64,000 nt of DNA from Rhizobium aethiopicum (GCF_014197535.1 NZ_JACIFV010000024.1:40037-104036); one strand, 5' to 3'; shown: positions 25,134-34,248, numbered from the stretch's first letter. The notes: generated from the letters alone by a model not told the origin. Numbers and translations are program-made.

Positions 25134-25562
25134 ATGACATCCAACGACGATATCCTGCGCGCCCTCGGGCGCGTCGAGGGAAGGCTGACCGGCATCGAGG
25201 AGAACGTCGCGCTACTGCGCCAGGAAATGGGCGACGAAAAAGCCAATGCCCATGAGAGCCGCGCCGTGATCCACAAGCGGCTCGACGAACAGGCAAGGCA
25301 GATCGCCCATCTCGACACCAGGGTGGCGATGACAGGCGGAGCCGATGCGCAGATCCGCGCCGAGATCGTGACGCTCAAGGAAACCGTCGTGAAGAACCAG
25401 GAGACGGTCGGCCCGGCGCTGGAAGAATGGAAACGGATGAAATCGATCGGCTATGGCATCTCGGGGCTGATTGCCTTCGCCGGGCTGACGACGGGCGGGG
25501 TCATTGCCTATGCCAGTGATGGGGCGGTGGCGGCGCTCAGGCATTGGCTGAAGATCAGTTGA
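25134..25562 (+). CDS. DUF1515-type phage membrane protein
   Basis: A 142-residue protein: an N-terminal coiled coil (ILRALGRVEGRLTGIEENVA), a helical middle (LKETVVKNQETVGPALEEWK) and one C-terminal membrane segment (about residues 108-128, YGISGLIAFAGLTTGGVIAY). I recognise the DUF1515 family, confined to rhizobia and their phages, with no known function. Coiled coil plus C-terminal anchor suggests a lysis accessory or superinfection protein. It lies 11 bases after the spike gene and closes the cassette. Confidence 0.75.
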   Translation: MTSNDDILRALGRVEGRLTGIEENVALLRQEMGDEKANAHESRAVIHKRLDEQARQIAHLDTRVAMTGGADAQIRAEIVTLKETVVKNQETVGPALEEWKRMKSIGYGISGLIAFAGLTTGGVIAYASDGAVAALRHWLKIS

Positions 25563-25725
25563 GCGGTGCGCCATCTTTGCGCTGTTCGGCCCGGCAAGTC
25601 ATATGCAGCAAAACGGCGCCAGCGCGGCTGATATATTGCCGCCTCCGACGCCTTACTTAAAATTAGACTTTACTAACGAACAAAACCGCCGCCTGTTTGT
25701 TATCCTCTTCAAGGAGGAAACGGAC

Positions 25726-25911
25726 ATGAAGAGCATGAGCAACCGCCAAGTTCGCGTTCCCGGCCCCCGGGAGCATGACGTTGCCGAGCATTGCCGCAAG
25801 TTCGGGATTGGCCCGGCGGAGGAGAAGAAGCTGAAAAAGCTGCTCGGGTCTCACGCGCCGCTGCATGAGATCCGGGCCAATGCGCCGCCGCCCCAGCCGA
25901 AATGGCGATAA
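25726..25911 (+). CDS. Small basic protein, DUF3606-like
   Basis: A 61-residue protein, MKSMSNRQVRVPGPREHDVA then EHCRKFGIGPAEEKKLKKLL. A helix-turn-helix-like pattern with a basic N-terminus resembles DUF3606-type small proteins. ATG 25726 follows a strong AAGGAGG ribosome site, which argues for a real gene. It stands alone between the phage cassette and a minus-strand gene. Function unknown. Confidence 0.6.
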   Translation: MKSMSNRQVRVPGPREHDVAEHCRKFGIGPAEEKKLKKLLGSHAPLHEIRANAPPPQPKWR

Positions 25912-26073
25912 CGCCGGAGCCGGAACTTCCGGCACTATCCGGCGTTAGATCGCCGGGCCGCGCGGTCGGTCTCGTCTCCTGTACCCCCTGCTACCCCGGC
26001 AGGCGCTGCGCGGTCCACTCTACCCTTGCTTCCGGCTTATCGGCGTGCCGATCTGTCCGCGCACGCCGAGCCA

Positions 26074-26274
26074 TCAATGCCGCAGCTCGCGCGATAGCAT
26101 CAGAATATAGTCGTCGGCGATATCGGCGACCACCATGGCCGCTTCGGCTGGCGGATAGCCCCTGCCGACAGCTTCGGCGACGATCTTCATCACCTGCGGT
26201 TCAAGCGCTTCCCGGCAGTCGGCCAGATCTTTGTCATTCGGGCATTTGGCACGAAATTCCACAATGTTATTCAT
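26074..26274 (-). CDS. Small conserved hypothetical protein
   Basis: A 66-residue protein: MNNIVEFRAKCPNDKDLADC, then a helical QVMKIVAEAVGRGYPPAEAA and DDYILMLSREL. The ATG at 26274 has a GGAGGG ribosome site eight bases upstream, better than a longer version starting at 26316. Two cysteines near the start are 12 residues apart. Small proteins of this shape are frequent in rhizobia; no function is known to me. Confidence 0.6.
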   Translation of the reverse strand: MNNIVEFRAKCPNDKDLADCREALEPQVMKIVAEAVGRGYPPAEAAMVVADIADDYILMLSRELRH

Positions 26275-26889
26275 GGCATACCCCTCCGTTTGATGTTGCG
26301 GCGCTGCTTGATGCATGAAGCCGGTCCCCTTCGGGAAAGGCGGGTCACCGTTCCGGCGCGCCGTGCCGGAACAAATTAGCGATCATGAAAATACGATGTC
26401 ACAGGGCGGGATGTATTCAAGTTGATGCTGATATTAAGGTAAGGCAGTAGGGTTAATTCGTCCAGCGGGAGTTGACGGCCCGTCGGCGGGAATGTCAGGC
26501 AATGGCGCAACACCTTGTTTCCGTGTCGCTTTCCGGCACGAAAAACCGGCGGTCTGTTGGTTTTTCATCAGAAATGCCGGCATTTACCATGCGCTACGAG
26601 GGCTGGTCGCAGCTCTGTACCGGAGCCGGACAGCCATAGATCCCGACGTCATCCTCGGCCTTGTGCCACTGCTGTCCGATCCGTGTCGATGGCTTGCCCC
26701 TCACCCTAACCCTCTCCCCGTTCTGACGGGGAGAGGGGACGTGCCTTACGAGACTTTTGGCGAGCGACCGAGAGGTCGCGGCTTGTCCCCTTCGCCCCGT
26801 TTACGGGGAGAAGGTGCCGGCAGGCGGATGAGGGGCTGTGGCCGCGGCAAAGGGAACGGCAATGAAGGTGTTGCTGCCGGACTCGGCTC
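26275..26889. other. Intergenic region with one palindromic repeat
   Basis: Of these 615 bases, 26697-26835 are a palindromic repeat (listed separately). The part at 26275-26690 holds no gene that I can support; the base composition is mixed and no frame has a plausible start with protein-like content. Confidence 0.6.
26697..26835. repeat. CCCCTCATCC palindromic element, copy E
   Basis: The left arm starts CCCCTCACCCTAACCCTCTC, then CCCGTTCTGACGGGGAGAG; the right arm contains CCCCGTTTACGGGGAGAAGG and ends GCGGATGAGGGG. The end matches the right arm of the element at 12001 inside the phage cassette. It lies 55 bases beyond the stop of the DegP-type gene. Confidence 0.8.
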
Positions 26890-28392
26890 TCAGGCCGCGG
26901 CAAGTGGTACGGCGACGAAGGTTTTATTCCCGTCGCGTTCGACGAGCAGCAGCACGGATTTGCGGCCGGCCTTGCCGGCTTCGGCGATTGCAGCCTTGAC
27001 ATCGCGGGCATTGTGCACCGGCCGGTCGTTGACCGAGACGATGACGTCGCCCGACTGGATGCCGGCGGCGGCGGCCGATTTGTCCGGATTGACGCTGGCG
27101 ACCACCGCGCCGCTGACCGAGCGCGGCAGGTTGAGCTGCTGGCGCACATCCGGCGTCAGCTCGGCAAGGCCGATGCCGAGGCTCGGCTGGCCGGAGGACT
27201 GGCCCTGCGCTTCCGGGCTTGTCGCCGCAGCCTGCTTCTGGCCATCCGCATTGGCGCCGACGGTAACGTTGAGATCGATCTCCTTGCCGTCGCGCCAGAC
27301 GCCGAGCGACTTTTGCGTGCCGGGCGAGAGATCGGCGACGAGACGCGACAGGTCCTTCGGCGTCTTGACGGTCTCGCCGCCGACCGATGTGACGATGTCA
27401 CCGGGCTTCAGTCCGGCATGGGCGGCCGGCGTATCGGCGGAGACGGCAGCCACCAGCGCGCCGCCGGTCTTGTCGAGGCCGACGGCATCGGCGACGTCTT
27501 TCGTGACCGGCTGGATCTGCACGCCGAGATAGCCGTGATTGATCGAACCGTCCTTCTCGAGCTTGGCGACGATCTCCTTGGCCTCGTCGGAGGGAATGGC
27601 GAAGCCGACACCGACGCTGCCGCCGTTCGGCGAATAGATGGCGGTGTTGATGCCGACGACCTTGCCCTCACGATCGACCAGCGGGCCGCCCGAATTGCCG
27701 TGGTTGATCGGCGCATCAATCTGGATGAAATCGTCATAGGGCCCGCTGTGCAGGTCGCGGCCGCGCGCCGAAACGATGCCCGCCGTCACCGTGGTGCCGA
27801 TGCCGAAGGGATTGCCGATCGCCAGGATCTGGTCGCCGAGCTTCAGCCTGTCGGAATCGCCCCAGGCGACGGTCTGCAGCGGCTTGCCCGCCTCGACCTT
27901 CAACACGGCGACATCGGATTTCGGATCGGTGCCGATCAGCTTGGCCGGAAGTTCTGTGCCGTCGTCGAGCGTCACCTTGATGTCGAGCGCATTGTCGATG
28001 ACATGGTTGTTGGTGACGATCACGCCGTCCGGGCTGACGATGAAGCCGGAGCCGAGCGCCATCGCATGCTGGGAGCCGCGCTGTTGCGGCGCCGGGCGTG
28101 GCAGCGGAATACCCTGGTCCTCGAAGAACTGGCGGAACTGCTCGTCCATCGGCGATTGCTGATCGGCGCTGACATCCGTCGTCTTCATCGTCGTGGTGAT
28201 GGTGACGACGGCAGGCTTGTCGGCGTCGACGACGGAGGCGAAGGAGCCGCTCGGGGCGAGAATGCCGCCCGTGTCCGATGGTGCGGCAAAGGCGCTGGAC
28301 GAATTGATGGCGTAGGGCAGGCATGCCGCGCCGGCGATAATGGCGGCCCCGACAAGTCCTGCTGTGCGATGTTTGCTGAGAATACGTGACAT
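26890..28392 (-). CDS. DegP/HtrA-type periplasmic serine protease
   Basis: A 500-residue Do-type protease. A signal peptide (hydrophobic residues 10-34, ending AFAA) is followed by a trypsin-like domain with His130 (VTNNHVID), Asp160 (PKSDVAVL) and Ser234 (NHGNSGGPL). Two PDZ domains follow (around 275-365 and 395-495, with GYLGVQIQPVTKDVADAVGL and SGDVIVSVNDRPVHNARDVK). It degrades or refolds misfolded envelope proteins. ATG 28392 is chosen because the longer reading to 28476 places extra charged residues before the signal. The leader upstream is AT-rich and long, fitting stress control. Confidence 0.95.
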   Translation of the reverse strand: MSRILSKHRTAGLVGAAIIAGAACLPYAINSSSAFAAPSDTGGILAPSGSFASVVDADKPAVVTITTTMKTTDVSADQQSPMDEQFRQFFEDQGIPLPRPAPQQRGSQHAMALGSGFIVSPDGVIVTNNHVIDNALDIKVTLDDGTELPAKLIGTDPKSDVAVLKVEAGKPLQTVAWGDSDRLKLGDQILAIGNPFGIGTTVTAGIVSARGRDLHSGPYDDFIQIDAPINHGNSGGPLVDREGKVVGINTAIYSPNGGSVGVGFAIPSDEAKEIVAKLEKDGSINHGYLGVQIQPVTKDVADAVGLDKTGGALVAAVSADTPAAHAGLKPGDIVTSVGGETVKTPKDLSRLVADLSPGTQKSLGVWRDGKEIDLNVTVGANADGQKQAAATSPEAQGQSSGQPSLGIGLAELTPDVRQQLNLPRSVSGAVVASVNPDKSAAAAGIQSGDVIVSVNDRPVHNARDVKAAIAEAGKAGRKSVLLLVERDGNKTFVAVPLAAA

Positions 28393-28948
28393 GGTGGTGA
28401 TCCCTTGCGAGAGCGTTGGCTTGTGATGGCGTCGTAGTTCCGTGTCTCGGACCTGGCGTCGGATGAGGTGCGCCAATTCCTGTGTTCGCCGGCGCGGATC
28501 GTCGGGAGGCGACGATCGGGGAGGGCAAGAAGAATTCGCGCTCGGGATTAATATGATCGCGCCGGACGGCTTTACAAATTAAATATTGATCATGTTTATA
28601 TTGCCGATTTGTCAGACATTACTGAAGTTTAATCTTCGCTGCCAAAGCGTGGCGCCGACCGCTGCTCCCGGCCGGATTACAGATCTCGGAACCTGCGATC
28701 GCCCGGGGGGGCGCCAGGGAGAGAGAGGCCGTCTCCAAGGAGTGACGCGCCATTTCAGGGCGGTGCGGTGATCCGAGCGTCGCTTCAACCTGTGTCGTAA
28801 AGCAAACCGTCCAGCGCCTGCATGGAATCGTATCCCAGGAACCGGCTGCGAACACAAAAGTTAGTAGACTCTAAATTATTTCTTGGTCAGGAAGTAATGA
28901 CCGGGGAATCGGCCGCAGGCGAGTCTCGTCGGCGGCATCTGAGGGGCG
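28393..28948. other. Divergent intergenic region degP / lacI-type gene
   Basis: 556 bases with no supported gene. It contains an AT-rich stretch at about 28571-28640 and another at 28857-28890 (TTAGTAGACTCTAAATTATT), which are the likeliest promoter zones for the protease and the LacI-type regulator. No clear operator dyad was identified. Confidence 0.5.
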
Positions 28949-29986
28949 ATGAAGAATTCGGTGGAGCGGAGACGGAAAGCCGAGCGCGGGATGCAGGTGA
29001 AGCTGAGCGATGTGGCGAAGAAGGTGGGCGTCAGTCCGATCACCATTTCGCGCGCGCTGCGCAACCCCGAAATCGTCTCGGAGGATCTGCGCGAAGAGAT
29101 CCTGCGCACGGTCGAGGAGATGGGCTATATCCCCAATCTTGCCGCCCGGGCGCTGGCCGGCCGCCATAACGGCATTGTCGGCGTCATCACCCCGGCCTTG
29201 CACCAGTACGGCTTCGCCGCCCTGATGATCGGCATCGAGGATTGTTTCCGCGGCACGGAGTTCACCGTGCAATATTCCAGCACGCTGCACCATTCCGAGG
29301 GCGAAGCCGGCCTGCTGAAATCCATCCTGACGCAGAAGCCGGCCGGCGTCGTCATCGCCGGCGCTGAATCCTACGGCGATCTTCTGCCGCTGATGGCGAG
29401 CGCCGCCTGTCCCATCGCCCATGTCACCGATCTCAGCCAGGAACCCCAAAGCCTGGTCGTCGGCCTCGATCATTATTCGGCCGGCGCCGAACCGACCCGC
29501 TTCCTGTTGTCGAGAGGCTATAGCAGGATTGCCTTCATCGGCCGCGGCGGCGATGTCCGCTCGCGCCGGCGCATTGCCGGTTATGAGGCGGTGATGCGGG
29601 AAGCCGGCCTTTTCCAGGAGGCTCTCATCATCGGCGGGGATGCGCCGAGCCGCGTCGCCCTCGGCAGGGAGCTGTTTTCCCGCCTGCTCGAGCGTGTGCC
29701 CGATGTCGATGCCGTCTTTGCCCAGAGCGACGAACTGGCCTTCGGCGTGCTGATCGAATGCAAAGCGCGCGGCATCCGCGTGCCGGAGGAAGTCGGCATC
29801 TGCGGCTTCAACGATCTGGAATTTTCGCCCTTCATCGAGCCGTCGCTGACGACGGTGCACCTACCGCGCCAGGATATCGGCCGCCGTGTCGCTGACATGC
29901 TGCTGCGCGCCATCCACGACGAGCCGCTCGAGGAAGACAGGGTCGACTGCGGCTTTTCGATCGTGCCGCGCGGTTCGACCCGATAA
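28949..29986 (+). CDS. LacI family transcriptional regulator
   Basis: A 345-residue regulator. The N-terminal helix-turn-helix is VKLSDVAKKVGVSPITISRA (residues 17-36), followed by the hinge helix segment NLAARALAGRHNG. The ligand-binding domain keeps FAQSDELAFGVLIECKARGI and VPEEVGICGFNDLEFS. The type is close to GntR-like LacI regulators of sugar-acid genes. No transporter or sugar gene adjoins it, so the target cannot be named. ATG 28949 has GAGGGG close upstream; ATG 28991 would keep the DNA-binding domain and is also possible. Confidence 0.9.
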   Translation: MKNSVERRRKAERGMQVKLSDVAKKVGVSPITISRALRNPEIVSEDLREEILRTVEEMGYIPNLAARALAGRHNGIVGVITPALHQYGFAALMIGIEDCFRGTEFTVQYSSTLHHSEGEAGLLKSILTQKPAGVVIAGAESYGDLLPLMASAACPIAHVTDLSQEPQSLVVGLDHYSAGAEPTRFLLSRGYSRIAFIGRGGDVRSRRRIAGYEAVMREAGLFQEALIIGGDAPSRVALGRELFSRLLERVPDVDAVFAQSDELAFGVLIECKARGIRVPEEVGICGFNDLEFSPFIEPSLTTVHLPRQDIGRRVADMLLRAIHDEPLEEDRVDCGFSIVPRGSTR

Positions 29987-30089
29987 TCTGGCACGTGCCG
30001 CCATAATGGAAGTCGAGTTGGGCCTTGAGGTCTGGGCACAGCGAGGATTATTCCGTATATGGACAGGATGGCCACCACTGTGCTGAAAA

Positions 30090-31010
30090 ATGGATAACGC
30101 GGGATTGTCCTTCGACAGGATGCGCACCTTCGTGCGGGTCGCCGAGCGCGGCAACCTGTCGATGGTCGCAAAGGAGCTCGGCGTCGGCCAATCCACCGTG
30201 ACGCGGCACCTCAATGAGCTTGAGGAGGCTGTCGGTGTGCCGCTGCTCAGCCGCACCACCCGTCGCGTCACCCTGACGGAGGAGGGCAGTCGCTATTATA
30301 CCAACTGCCTGCAGATCTTGCGCCTGGTCGAACAGGCTGCCGAGGAAGCCAGAGATGCCCGTCAGGCTCCGGCGGGCGCTGTTCGGCTTTCCTGTACGGC
30401 TGCGCTCGGTGTGATGCATGTCACGCGCATGATCTTCGACTTCCAGGACAAGCATCCGGACATCCGCATCGACCTCAACCTGACGGACGAGCGCATCGAT
30501 CTGGTTCGCGAAGGCGTTGACGTGGCGCTTCGCCTTGGACCTCTCGCCGACAGCTCGATGAAACTTCATGCGGTCGGAGAGAGCCAGCGGCTGCTGGTCG
30601 GCGCTCCGGCCTATTTGTCCGCCCGGGGACGGCCGGAGCGCCCGGCCGATCTGTTACGTTACGAAACCGTCGTGATGTCCAACGTAGCCGGCAGCAATCA
30701 GCTCCTTCTTACCTCTCCCGATGGCGCCAGCTTGGTCATCCCGGTCGGCGGCCGGCTGCGTGTCGATCACGGGCTTGCGGCGCGCGAAGCCCTTGCTGCC
30801 GGACGCGGCATTGGTCCTACACATCTGTGGCTGGTTCACGATCTGCTCGACGACGGCCGGCTGGAGGTGGTGCTTGGAGACTATCGGCCTTCGCCGGTTC
30901 CGCTGAGCTTGCTGATTGTTCCTGAGCGTGCCGCCATTGCCCGCGTTCGGCTCCTCGTCGACTTTCTTGCCGCCGAGATTGCCAAGCTGCCGGGAATCCG
31001 GCCGTCGTAA
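30090..31010 (+). CDS. LysR family transcriptional regulator
   Basis: A 306-residue LysR protein: winged helix at residues 5-65 (RMRTFVRVAERGNLSMVAKE, then LGVGQSTVTRHLNELEEAVG), followed by an effector-binding domain of the CrgA/DsdC-like subgroup (IRIDLNLTDERIDLVREGVD, VALRLGPLADSSM). It is convergent with the NmrA-like gene 59 bases on, and lies 103 bases after the LacI gene. Its target may be its own neighbourhood, perhaps the NmrA-like gene, as such pairs are frequent, but it is not divergent from it, so this remains open. Confidence 0.9.
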   Translation: MDNAGLSFDRMRTFVRVAERGNLSMVAKELGVGQSTVTRHLNELEEAVGVPLLSRTTRRVTLTEEGSRYYTNCLQILRLVEQAAEEARDARQAPAGAVRLSCTAALGVMHVTRMIFDFQDKHPDIRIDLNLTDERIDLVREGVDVALRLGPLADSSMKLHAVGESQRLLVGAPAYLSARGRPERPADLLRYETVVMSNVAGSNQLLLTSPDGASLVIPVGGRLRVDHGLAAREALAAGRGIGPTHLWLVHDLLDDGRLEVVLGDYRPSPVPLSLLIVPERAAIARVRLLVDFLAAEIAKLPGIRPS

Positions 31011-31069
31011 GCATTTACCTCAAGTATGTCGTTGCCACGCAAGCGCTGCCGCACTTGTGCGAGACAGCT

Positions 31070-32032
31070 TCAACCTCCGAAAGACCGTTTGTCGCCGCGC
31101 CATCCCGTCGTCCGCAGAAACTGCTCCCAGTTGAGGGTCTGGGGATTGAGCCGTCGGCTCCATTCGAGATCGTGCTCCTTGCCGAAATAGCCATATTCGA
31201 CCGCATATTCGACCATCCCGAGAAGCTCACGAACAAAAAATTCGTTGGCGGCAAATTCCGGAAAATAGTGCAGCAGGCCATCCCTGGTGAAAGCATTCCG
31301 ATACTCGGCCTTGAGGCCGGTAACGCGTTGGAAAGTTTCGACCATCTCCCGCGGAGAGATGATATCGCCGACGATCGGCAGCGTTTTGCCGTTATAGCGC
31401 TCGGGGTTTGAGAAAATTTCGAGGACAACAGGCCCGGTCGCCGTCAGCGGATCGACGAAAGGCGCTGGGAAATCTTCCGGAAGATAAATCGGCAAGAGCA
31501 GGGTGTCGCCTTCCATGCGCGGCGCATAATACTCGATAAGGTTTGTATAGAAGAATGCCAGCATGACGAAGGAATGAGAGATCGGCACGCCGCGAATGTA
31601 ATCTGCAACGCGCGCCTTGTCGGTAAAATGCGGCGCGTATTTCGTTCCACCGGTGATCTTGTCGACATCCTCCAGCGTGCTGAAGACAATGTGCCCGACG
31701 CCGGCCTCCACGGCCGCATCCGCCAGTTGCCGGCCGAGAGGAGCTTCGGTCGTCTCCGGCGGGGCGATCGGCGGCGTCATCAGAAACGCGCCGTCCGCGC
31801 CTTTGAATGCCGCAACGAACTCCTTCTGAAGGCCGAGTTCGAGGGGCACGGCGACGATTTCCGCGCCGAGTTTCTCGAGACGCAAAGCTTCGGGCGAATC
31901 CTTTCTTCGAGTGAGCGCACGGACGCGGAAACGCTGGCTTTCAAGAAGCGTCGCAACGACGCTGCGCCCCTGTTTGCTCGTTGCACCCGTGACTGCGATC
32001 AGTGGCTTGTTGTCTGTAGACATGTCTTTCAT
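31070..32032 (-). CDS. NmrA-like NAD(P)-binding protein
   Basis: A 320-residue atypical short-chain dehydrogenase. The nucleotide site is VTGATSKQGRSVVATLL at residues 14-30, a Gly-rich turn of the NmrA/HSCARG type that senses the NADP(H) ratio, followed by basic RALTRRKDS, which favours NADP. The Tyr-x3-Lys catalytic pair of true dehydrogenases is not obvious, so it may be a redox sensor or a quinone reductase-like protein. Two starts are possible, 32032 and 32023 (MSTDNKPLIAV). The upstream 275 bases toward the next gene hold nothing clear. Confidence 0.85.
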   Translation of the reverse strand: MKDMSTDNKPLIAVTGATSKQGRSVVATLLESQRFRVRALTRRKDSPEALRLEKLGAEIVAVPLELGLQKEFVAAFKGADGAFLMTPPIAPPETTEAPLGRQLADAAVEAGVGHIVFSTLEDVDKITGGTKYAPHFTDKARVADYIRGVPISHSFVMLAFFYTNLIEYYAPRMEGDTLLLPIYLPEDFPAPFVDPLTATGPVVLEIFSNPERYNGKTLPIVGDIISPREMVETFQRVTGLKAEYRNAFTRDGLLHYFPEFAANEFFVRELLGMVEYAVEYGYFGKEHDLEWSRRLNPQTLNWEQFLRTTGWRGDKRSFGG

Positions 32033-32307
32033 CCTTTCCCGTCACTCGACGCCGGCCGGACAGTCCGGCGTTGCGAAGCAGGGCGCGGGCCGGTCTGGTG
32101 CCGATCGCCCCCTCGACTGGCTGCACTCTATCGGAACAGGTTTTCTCGCTGTAGATGGCCGGAATGGATAAGATAATGCCATTTTTTGGATAGATGGCTC
32201 CGGCTGGTCGCTGTGAATCGCCCGCGCGGATCAGCCCGTCGACAGCCGCCGCGCGGATCGGAAGCGCCGTCGCTCCATGATCTCTGCCGGTGTTCTTTCT
32301 CGAGCCA

Positions 32308-33279
32308 TCAAGGGATCAGCAGGATACTGCCCGCCGCGCGCCCGGATTCCATCTCTTCGTGCGCCTCCGCAACGTCGGCCAGACGGTATTCGGCACCGAT
32401 CTGCGAAACGATCCCAGTTTCCATTGCCCCGATGGCAGCGAGAGCAGCCTCGCGATACTGTCCGACGTCAGCGCACCAGGCCATGATGCTCGGATGGCAG
32501 AGCGCCTTGCCCGGGCGAAGTTCCTCGACAGGCACCGGTGGAATGGTGCCGGCGGCCTGACCGATGGTGACGGCCATGCCGAATGGGCGGACGGAGCGTA
32601 GGCTTTTGAGAAGCGTGTCGCCGCCGATCCCGTCATAGGCGACGTCGACGCCGAGCCCGTTCGTCAACCGCTTCACGTCCGAAACGATATCGGCGCCGCG
32701 TCCGACGATCAGATGATCGGCGCCGCACGAGGCGGCGAGGGCTGCTTTTTCGGAGGAGCCGACCGTCCCTATCACGGTGGCTTGGAGCGATTTGGCCCAG
32801 CGAACGAGGATGCTGCCGAGCCCGCCCGCGGCCGCATGGATCAGAACGTGGTTTCCGGCATGCACATCATAGGTCTTCTTCAACAGCATGTAGGCGGTCA
32901 TGCCTTTGAGGAGCGAACTCGCTGCCGTTTTAGCCGAAACGGTATCCGGCAGCTTGATCGCCCTTTCAGCGGCGATGTTGCGCGCGGAGCGATAGGCGCC
33001 GACCGGAGGCCCGGCATAGGCGACGCGATCACCTCTCTCGAACATTGAGACGCCCGGACCAACGGCCTCGACAATTCCAGCCGCTTCGGCGCCGATCACC
33101 GCGGGGTAGGACGGCATCGGGTAGATGCCTTTCCGGTGATAAATGTCGAGAAAGTTCGTTCCGATCGCCTCATGACGGATTCTGATCTCGCCATCGCCGG
33201 GATCGTCACACCGGTGCTGCTCAATATGGAACTGGTTGATGTCGCCGGGGGCGTTCAGCCATATAATCTGGTCGGTCAT
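32308..33279 (-). CDS. NADPH:quinone oxidoreductase, Zn-free MDR
   Basis: A 323-residue medium-chain reductase. It has the GroES-like N-terminus (GTNFLDIYHRKGIYPMPSYP, AVIGAEAAGIVEAVGPGV) and the nucleotide site HAAAGGLGSILVRWAKSLQA at about residues 146-165. There is no catalytic zinc Cys/His set, as in QOR proteins. It reduces quinones with NADPH. ATG 33279 is chosen: a longer reading in this frame to 34149 lies antisense to the neighbouring LysR gene and is not a real fusion. It is divergent from that LysR gene with 72 bases between starts, a standard regulator-target pair. Confidence 0.9.
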   Translation of the reverse strand: MTDQIIWLNAPGDINQFHIEQHRCDDPGDGEIRIRHEAIGTNFLDIYHRKGIYPMPSYPAVIGAEAAGIVEAVGPGVSMFERGDRVAYAGPPVGAYRSARNIAAERAIKLPDTVSAKTAASSLLKGMTAYMLLKKTYDVHAGNHVLIHAAAGGLGSILVRWAKSLQATVIGTVGSSEKAALAASCGADHLIVGRGADIVSDVKRLTNGLGVDVAYDGIGGDTLLKSLRSVRPFGMAVTIGQAAGTIPPVPVEELRPGKALCHPSIMAWCADVGQYREAALAAIGAMETGIVSQIGAEYRLADVAEAHEEMESGRAAGSILLIP

Positions 33280-33307
33280 CGCTCGTGCTCTCCTTTGGCC
33301 CGGACAA

Positions 33308-33325
33308 ATTAAGCGATGGCGTAAT
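33308..33325. promoter_or_regulatory. Dyad between quinone reductase and LysR gene
   Basis: ATTA at 33308-33311 and TAAT at 33322-33325 form an inverted repeat with a 10-base centre. It lies midway in the 72-base divergent gap, where the LysR regulator would be expected to bind. It is not the textbook T-N11-A form. Confidence 0.45.
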
Positions 33326-33351
33326 GGGTGAAAATTCCCTATTACTGCACA

Positions 33352-34218
33352 ATGACTGGGAGAGATTTCACAAAGCTCGATTGGGATGACCTTCGGCATT
33401 TCCTGGCGCTCGCGCAGTCGGGAACCTTGCTTGGTGCAGCAAGACAACTCGGCGTCGAACATGCCACCGTCAGTCGGCGCGTTTCGTCGCTCGAATCCAG
33501 TCTCGGACGCAAACTCATAGACCGCCGCGGACGCCGCATCATCTTGACTTCGGACGGAGAGCAGGTTGCGAGATACGCCGCTCTCGCCGCCGTCCAGACA
33601 GCGGCGATCGAGCAGCTTGGTCGCAGCAGCGCCACCGAATTGCGCGGCCATGTCAGGATCAGCGCCCCTCCCGCGCTCTCGAGCATGCTGCTTGCAAAAC
33701 CGATCGCAGTCGTCAGGCGAGACCATCCCGGCGTCGAGATTACGCTTGTCGGAGAAAAGCGCCTCGCCTCGCTGAACAGGCGGGAGGCGGATATCGCCGT
33801 GCGAATGTCGCGTCCGGAGGACGGAGATTACGCTATCGCCAAGCTCGGCGAGACAAGCTTTCATCTCTACGCATCGAAGACCTATCACGAAACGGTTCCA
33901 CCGTCGGACTGGACCTTCATCGGTTATGACGAAACCATGAACGCCTCGCCGCAGCAATTGCGGCTGATCGAACTGGCCGCCGGCCGGCCGATCGCCGTGA
34001 GGTCGTCCGTTCTGGAGTTTCAGGCTGCAACTGCAAGCCTTGGTGCAGGTGTCGTCATGCTCCCCGATTTCGCCGTCGCGAAGTCGAGCGGTCTTCAGCG
34101 CATCGAGACCGAACAGCCGTTGACAAGAGAGGTCTGGCTGGTTGTCCATGCCGATATCAAAGACGTCCCCTCGGTCCGCGTCATCGTCGATGCGCTGAAA
34201 AACGCTTTTGGCAAGTAG
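33352..34218 (+). CDS. LysR family regulator of the quinone reductase
   Basis: A 288-residue LysR protein: DLRHFLALAQSGTLLGAARQ then LGVEHATVSRRVSSLESSLG is the winged helix; the effector domain follows with RISAPPALSSMLLAKPIAVV. ATG 33352 is used; a GTG at 33328 would add eight residues and run into the dyad. Its head-to-head place with the quinone oxidoreductase suggests that it controls that gene and itself, perhaps in response to quinones or another electrophile; this is inference from layout. Confidence 0.9.
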   Translation: MTGRDFTKLDWDDLRHFLALAQSGTLLGAARQLGVEHATVSRRVSSLESSLGRKLIDRRGRRIILTSDGEQVARYAALAAVQTAAIEQLGRSSATELRGHVRISAPPALSSMLLAKPIAVVRRDHPGVEITLVGEKRLASLNRREADIAVRMSRPEDGDYAIAKLGETSFHLYASKTYHETVPPSDWTFIGYDETMNASPQQLRLIELAAGRPIAVRSSVLEFQAATASLGAGVVMLPDFAVAKSSGLQRIETEQPLTREVWLVVHADIKDVPSVRVIVDALKNAFGK

Positions 34219-34248
34219 TCCCCGCGGCTGGGTCTCTGCCGAACCAGA

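Larger units (their letters stand above)
3470..25562 (+). mobile_element. Phage late-gene cassette (short-tailed prophage or GTA-like remnant)
   Basis: About 22 kb of mostly co-directional, tightly packed phage genes: spike base, terminases, portal, scaffold, capsid, adaptor, neck, internal proteins, fibre, lysis genes and spike. Only one acyltransferase gene is on the minus strand. No tape-measure, tail-tube or sheath gene is present, which fits a podovirus-like particle. No integrase, excisionase, repressor or replication gene lies in the window, and no flanking direct repeat suitable as an att site was recognised. Chromosomal-type repeats lie between virion genes at 8141, 11165 and 12001. 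The borders given are the first and last phage genes; real ends may lie up to 2435 on the left and 26070 on the right. Confidence 0.9.

Noticed and set aside
32308..34149. Apparent 613-residue fusion ahead of the quinone oxidoreductase
   Set aside because: The upstream part is antisense to the LysR gene and has no known pattern; the true start is at 33279.
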